DNA of 38,077 nucleotides from Pseudomonadota bacterium (GTDB taxonomy: Bacteria > Pseudomonadota > Gammaproteobacteria > Burkholderiales > Burkholderiaceae_D). The notes beneath the pieces are model-generated. The model was not told the DNA's origin. It searched no databases and worked only from the letters and a program-made list of their open reading frames with translations. This document shows, in pieces, positions 35,660 to 38,077 of the stretch. The stretch's first letter is position 1; each line of letters begins with the position of its first letter. The DNA is taken from contig JAKACN010000007.1 of assembly GCA_021821365.1 (NCBI GenBank), forward strand, positions 1 to 38,077, in the 5' to 3' direction. Made by a program: the position numbers and the translations under genes.

Positions 35660-36031
35660 TCAGCGTTGTCCGCGCCACGGACGCGGGCCGCCAATCACAT
35701 GCAAGTGCAGATGGTACACCTCTTGGCCACCATCCGGCCCGGTATTGAACTGCGTTTTGAATCCGCCGCTGCCGTCACCGTCGCTTCCGGCGATGTAGCC
35801 GCATCCCTGTTCGTTCGCCAGCCTGGTGGCCAGCAGCAGCATCTTGCTGAGCAGGGCGGCGTGGCGCTCATCGCAATCCGCCAGCGTCGAAACATGCTGC
35901 TTTGGCACGATCAGAAAATGCACCGGCGCGGCAGGATTGATGTCGTGGAACGCAATGAGATCATCATCTTCAAAAATAGTTCTCGACGGAATTTGTTTCG
36001 CGGCGATTTTACAGAAAATGCAGTCAGTCAT
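35660..36031 (-). CDS. HIT (histidine triad) family hydrolase, HinT-like
   Basis: The 123-residue protein has CIFCKIAAKQIPS at the N-terminus and the histidine triad YHLHLHVIGGPRPW with H107, H109 and H111. HinT-type enzymes hydrolyse purine nucleoside phosphoramidates and adenylylated amino acids. The two N-terminal cysteines (C4, C7) resemble the zinc-binding pair seen in some members, although their partner histidines were not traced. It sits between hisE and tatA, its usual place in betaproteobacteria. Confidence 0.94.
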   Translation of the reverse strand: MTDCIFCKIAAKQIPSRTIFEDDDLIAFHDINPAAPVHFLIVPKQHVSTLADCDERHAALLSKMLLLATRLANEQGCGYIAGSDGDGSGGFKTQFNTGPDGGQEVYHLHLHVIGGPRPWRGQR

Positions 36032-36122
36032 GAATATGAATATCCCGTTTCCTTGATTCTCGAACGAAATCCCGGTTTACGCCGGTCGACCAGGTCCTCT
36101 TTCTGCTGTGTTGGCATGCCGA

Positions 36123-36458
36123 TTATTTCCGGCTTGCCTTTTCTTCAATACCTGAAATACCTTCGCGACGGGCAAGTTCGTCCAGGACGTCTTGCGGCGT
36201 GAGGTCGAATTGCGCCAGCATGATCATCGAGTGGAACCAGAGGTCCGCGCATTCGTATAGCACTTTCGATTTGTCGCCACCGGCGCGCACGTCTTTCGCA
36301 GCCATCACGGTTTCCGTCGCTTCTTCGCCGATCTTTTTCAAGATGGCGTCGTCCCCCTTGGAAAACAAGCGCGCAACGTAAGATTTGTCCGGATTGCCGC
36401 CGTTGGCAGGTTTGCGCGACTCAATCACCGCGGCCAGACGTTTCAGGGTATCAGTCAT
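36123..36458 (-). CDS. hisE: Phosphoribosyl-ATP pyrophosphatase
   Basis: The 111-residue enzyme converts PR-ATP to PR-AMP, the second step of histidine synthesis. The MazG-like fold shows [10 protein letters not shown], the Mg site [16 protein letters not shown], and [16 protein letters not shown]. The frame is open to 36500, but 36458 ([15 protein letters not shown]) gives the family N-terminus. hisE is separate from hisI here rather than fused as in enterobacteria. The 91-bp gap to the HIT gene holds no gene. Confidence 0.95.
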   Translation of the reverse strand: MTDTLKRLAAVIESRKPANGGNPDKSYVARLFSKGDDAILKKIGEEATETVMAAKDVRAGGDKSKVLYECADLWFHSMIMLAQFDLTPQDVLDELARREGISGIEEKASRK

Positions 36459-36543
36459 TGTTTTGGGCGGTTCCGACCCGCCTCGCCTTTCGTATTCCAA
36501 GCCTCATTATAGGGCGCGTGCCCCCTTCGGCTTGTCACGCATG

Positions 36544-36942
36544 CTATTTGTAAATGCTCGCCGGGTCTTTCAGCACGGAGTCGACCGACTGCCAATCGCC
36601 GGCAGTCCCTTCGAACTTCTGGAAAAAGCAGGAGTGCCGTCCGGTATGACAGGCGATGCCGCCAGTCTGCTCGACTTTCAGCAGCACGACGTCTTCGTCG
36701 CAGTCGAGGCGGATTTCATGCACCTTCTGGATGTGCCCGGATTCCTCCCCCTTGTGCCATAGCTTCTTGCGCGAGCGACTCCAGTACACCGCCTCGCCCA
36801 TCTCAACGGTCCTGGCGAGCGCTTCGCGGTTCATCCAGGCGAACATCAGCACGTCGTTGGTACCGACTTCCTGTGCGATGACCGGGACCAGGCCATGCTC
36901 GTCCCACTTCACCTTGTTCAGCCATTTGGCGTTGGCGCTCAT
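36544..36942 (-). CDS. hisI: Phosphoribosyl-AMP cyclohydrolase
   Basis: The 132-residue enzyme opens the adenine ring of PR-AMP, the third step of histidine synthesis. It has [27 protein letters not shown], the Mg motif DCDED and the zinc site [10 protein letters not shown]. The start overlaps the hisF stop by 4 nt. The 85-nt gap to hisE holds no gene. Confidence 0.96.
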   Translation of the reverse strand: MSANAKWLNKVKWDEHGLVPVIAQEVGTNDVLMFAWMNREALARTVEMGEAVYWSRSRKKLWHKGEESGHIQKVHEIRLDCDEDVVLLKVEQTGGIACHTGRHSCFFQKFEGTAGDWQSVDSVLKDPASIYK

Positions 36943-37703
36943 GCGAGCCTCATCGGAATGCCTTGTCCAGCCATGAAGCGCTTTGCTTCCTGCACCGTGT
37001 GCTGACCGTAATGGAAAATGCTGGCGGCGAGCACCGCATCGGCCCTGCCGAGCTTGATGCCGTCAGCCAGGTCCTGCAAACCGCCGACGCCGCCGGAGGC
37101 GATCACTGGAATCGATACGGCGTCGGAGACGGCGCGCGTCAGCGCAAGATCAAAACCGCTCTTCGTGCCGTCGCGGTCCATGCTCGTCAACAGCAGTTCA
37201 CCGGCGCCCAGATGTTCCATCTTCCTTGCCCATTCGACCACATCGAGCCCGGTCGGCTTGCGACCGCCGTGGGTGAACACTTCCCACTTGTCGTCGCCGG
37301 AGCGCTTGGCGTCGATGGCCACCACGATGCATTGCGAACCGTACTTCTGCGAGGCGTCCTGCACGATCTGCGGATTGGCTACCGCGGCGCTGTTGATACT
37401 GATCTTGTCGGCGCCGGCATTCAGCAGGCGGCGCACATCCTCCACCGAGCGGACACCGCCGCCCACGGTCAGGGGAATAAAGACCTGCGATGCAACGGCT
37501 TCGATGATGTGCAGGATCAGGTCGCGCTCATCGGAAGTGGCGGTAATATCGAGAAAAGTCAGTTCGTCCGCGCCCTGTTCATCGTAGCGGCGCGCGATTT
37601 CCACCGGGTCGCCGGCATCGCGCAGCTCCACGAAATTGACGCCCTTGACCACGCGACCCGCGGTCACGTCGAGACAAGGAATGATGCGTTTGGCAAGGGT
37701 CAT
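36939..37703 (-). CDS. hisF: Imidazole glycerol phosphate synthase cyclase subunit
   Basis: The 254-residue (beta/alpha)8 barrel takes PRFAR and HisH-derived ammonia to IGP and AICAR. The catalytic Asp D12 is in [15 protein letters not shown] and the second in [10 protein letters not shown]. Half-barrel phosphate motifs are TVGGGVRSV and ASGGVGGL. It starts immediately after the hisA stop and overlaps hisI. Confidence 0.97.
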   Translation of the reverse strand: MTLAKRIIPCLDVTAGRVVKGVNFVELRDAGDPVEIARRYDEQGADELTFLDITATSDERDLILHIIEAVASQVFIPLTVGGGVRSVEDVRRLLNAGADKISINSAAVANPQIVQDASQKYGSQCIVVAIDAKRSGDDKWEVFTHGGRKPTGLDVVEWARKMEHLGAGELLLTSMDRDGTKSGFDLALTRAVSDAVSIPVIASGGVGGLQDLADGIKLGRADAVLAASIFHYGQHTVQEAKRFMAGQGIPMRLA

Positions 37704-38077
37704 TTATTCTTCTTCCGCCTCTTCCAGGCCGCTCAGCTCATCGGCGCGCTGCTGCGCCGCGCGCAGCTCGAGCGTGCCTTCGTATATCGAACGCCCGCAG
37801 ATCACGCCTTCGATACCCTCGTCCTGCACCGCGCACAAGGCTTCCACGTCCTTGATGTCGTGCACGCCGCCCGAGGCAATGATCGGGATCGAGACGGCGC
37901 GCGCAAGCTTTACGGTGGCATCGATGTTCACGCCAGCCATCATGCCGTCGCGTCCGATGTCAGTGTAGACGATCGCTTCGCAGCCGTAGTCTTCGAACTT
38001 CTTCGCCAGGTCGATCACTTCATGGCCGGACAGCTTGCTCCAGCCGTCGGTCGCCACCTTGCCGTCCTTGGCGTCGA
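37704..38077 (-). CDS. hisA: ProFAR isomerase HisA, C-terminal part (5' end outside window)
   Basis: The last ~124 codons of hisA are present. The frame runs open to the window edge; reading in from the edge it gives [31 protein letters not shown] contains the second catalytic Asp, and [10 protein letters not shown] and [13 protein letters not shown] form the phosphate site. It isomerises ProFAR to PRFAR, the substrate of HisF. The tail is Glu-rich (GLEEAEEE). The stop adjoins the hisF start. Confidence 0.96.
   Translation of the reverse strand, partial: DAKDGKVATDGWSKLSGHEVIDLAKKFEDYGCEAIVYTDIGRDGMMAGVNIDATVKLARAVSIPIIASGGVHDIKDVEALCAVQDEGIEGVICGRSIYEGTLELRAAQQRADELSGLEEAEEE

Overview
This 38 kb window is chromosomal core sequence from a high-GC betaproteobacterium, most likely Burkholderiales and probably Oxalobacteraceae (the Herbaspirillum/Herminiimonas/Collimonas neighbourhood). 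The evidence is the 16S rRNA 5' portion, the rpe-gph-trpEGDC order, petABC followed by sspAB, and hisAFIE-HIT-tatABC. No phage, insertion sequence, CRISPR array or toxin-antitoxin locus was seen. Nearly every gene belongs to a recognisable family, so the points of interest are in regulation and in a few unusual proteins.

Layout. 1-1541: the 5' two thirds of a 16S rRNA gene (minus) with its leader, a boxA-type antitermination site and two duplicated promoters. 1542-5000: enoyl-CoA hydratase, a hemerythrin-like protein lacking one iron ligand, MltA, a 46-residue membrane protein and ApaG. 5026-10501 (plus): rpe-gph, a Trp-rich leader peptide with attenuator, then trpEGDC. 10509-15998 (minus): M61 peptidase, MocA-like nucleotidyltransferase, AcuI-like reductase, DsbC and a ubiquinone-type hydroxylase. 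16121-18543 (plus): tRNA-Phe, about 630 bp of structured noncoding DNA, a RquA-like (rhodoquinone-type) methyltransferase homologue, strong inverted repeats and an orphan OmpR-type regulator. 18680-26160 (plus): hemA, prfA, dsbB, prmC, tex, grxD, ubiX. 26273-32204 (minus): tRNA-Thr, sspB, sspA, the cytochrome bc1 operon, a NarL-type regulator and a Nif3-like protein. 32218-34069 (plus): a DegS-like protease and a DUF2461 protein. 34079-38077 (minus): tatC, tatB, tatA, HIT protein, hisE, hisI, hisF and the 3' part of hisA.

How the genes work together. The window supplies tryptophan and histidine synthesis, tetrapyrrole entry (HemA), translation termination (RF1 and its methyltransferase PrmC), disulfide chemistry (DsbB, DsbC), quinone synthesis (UbiH-type hydroxylase, UbiX), quinol oxidation (PetABC) and Tat export. 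The bc1 Rieske subunit has a Tat-like twin arginine, so TatABC probably exports it. The segment that departs most from housekeeping is tRNA-Phe to hemA: a possible quinone-modifying enzyme behind a leader with mutually exclusive hairpins, next to an orphan response regulator preceded by a 10-bp-phased repeat.

All calls come from reading the sequence and from family knowledge. No database search, folding program or expression data was used.
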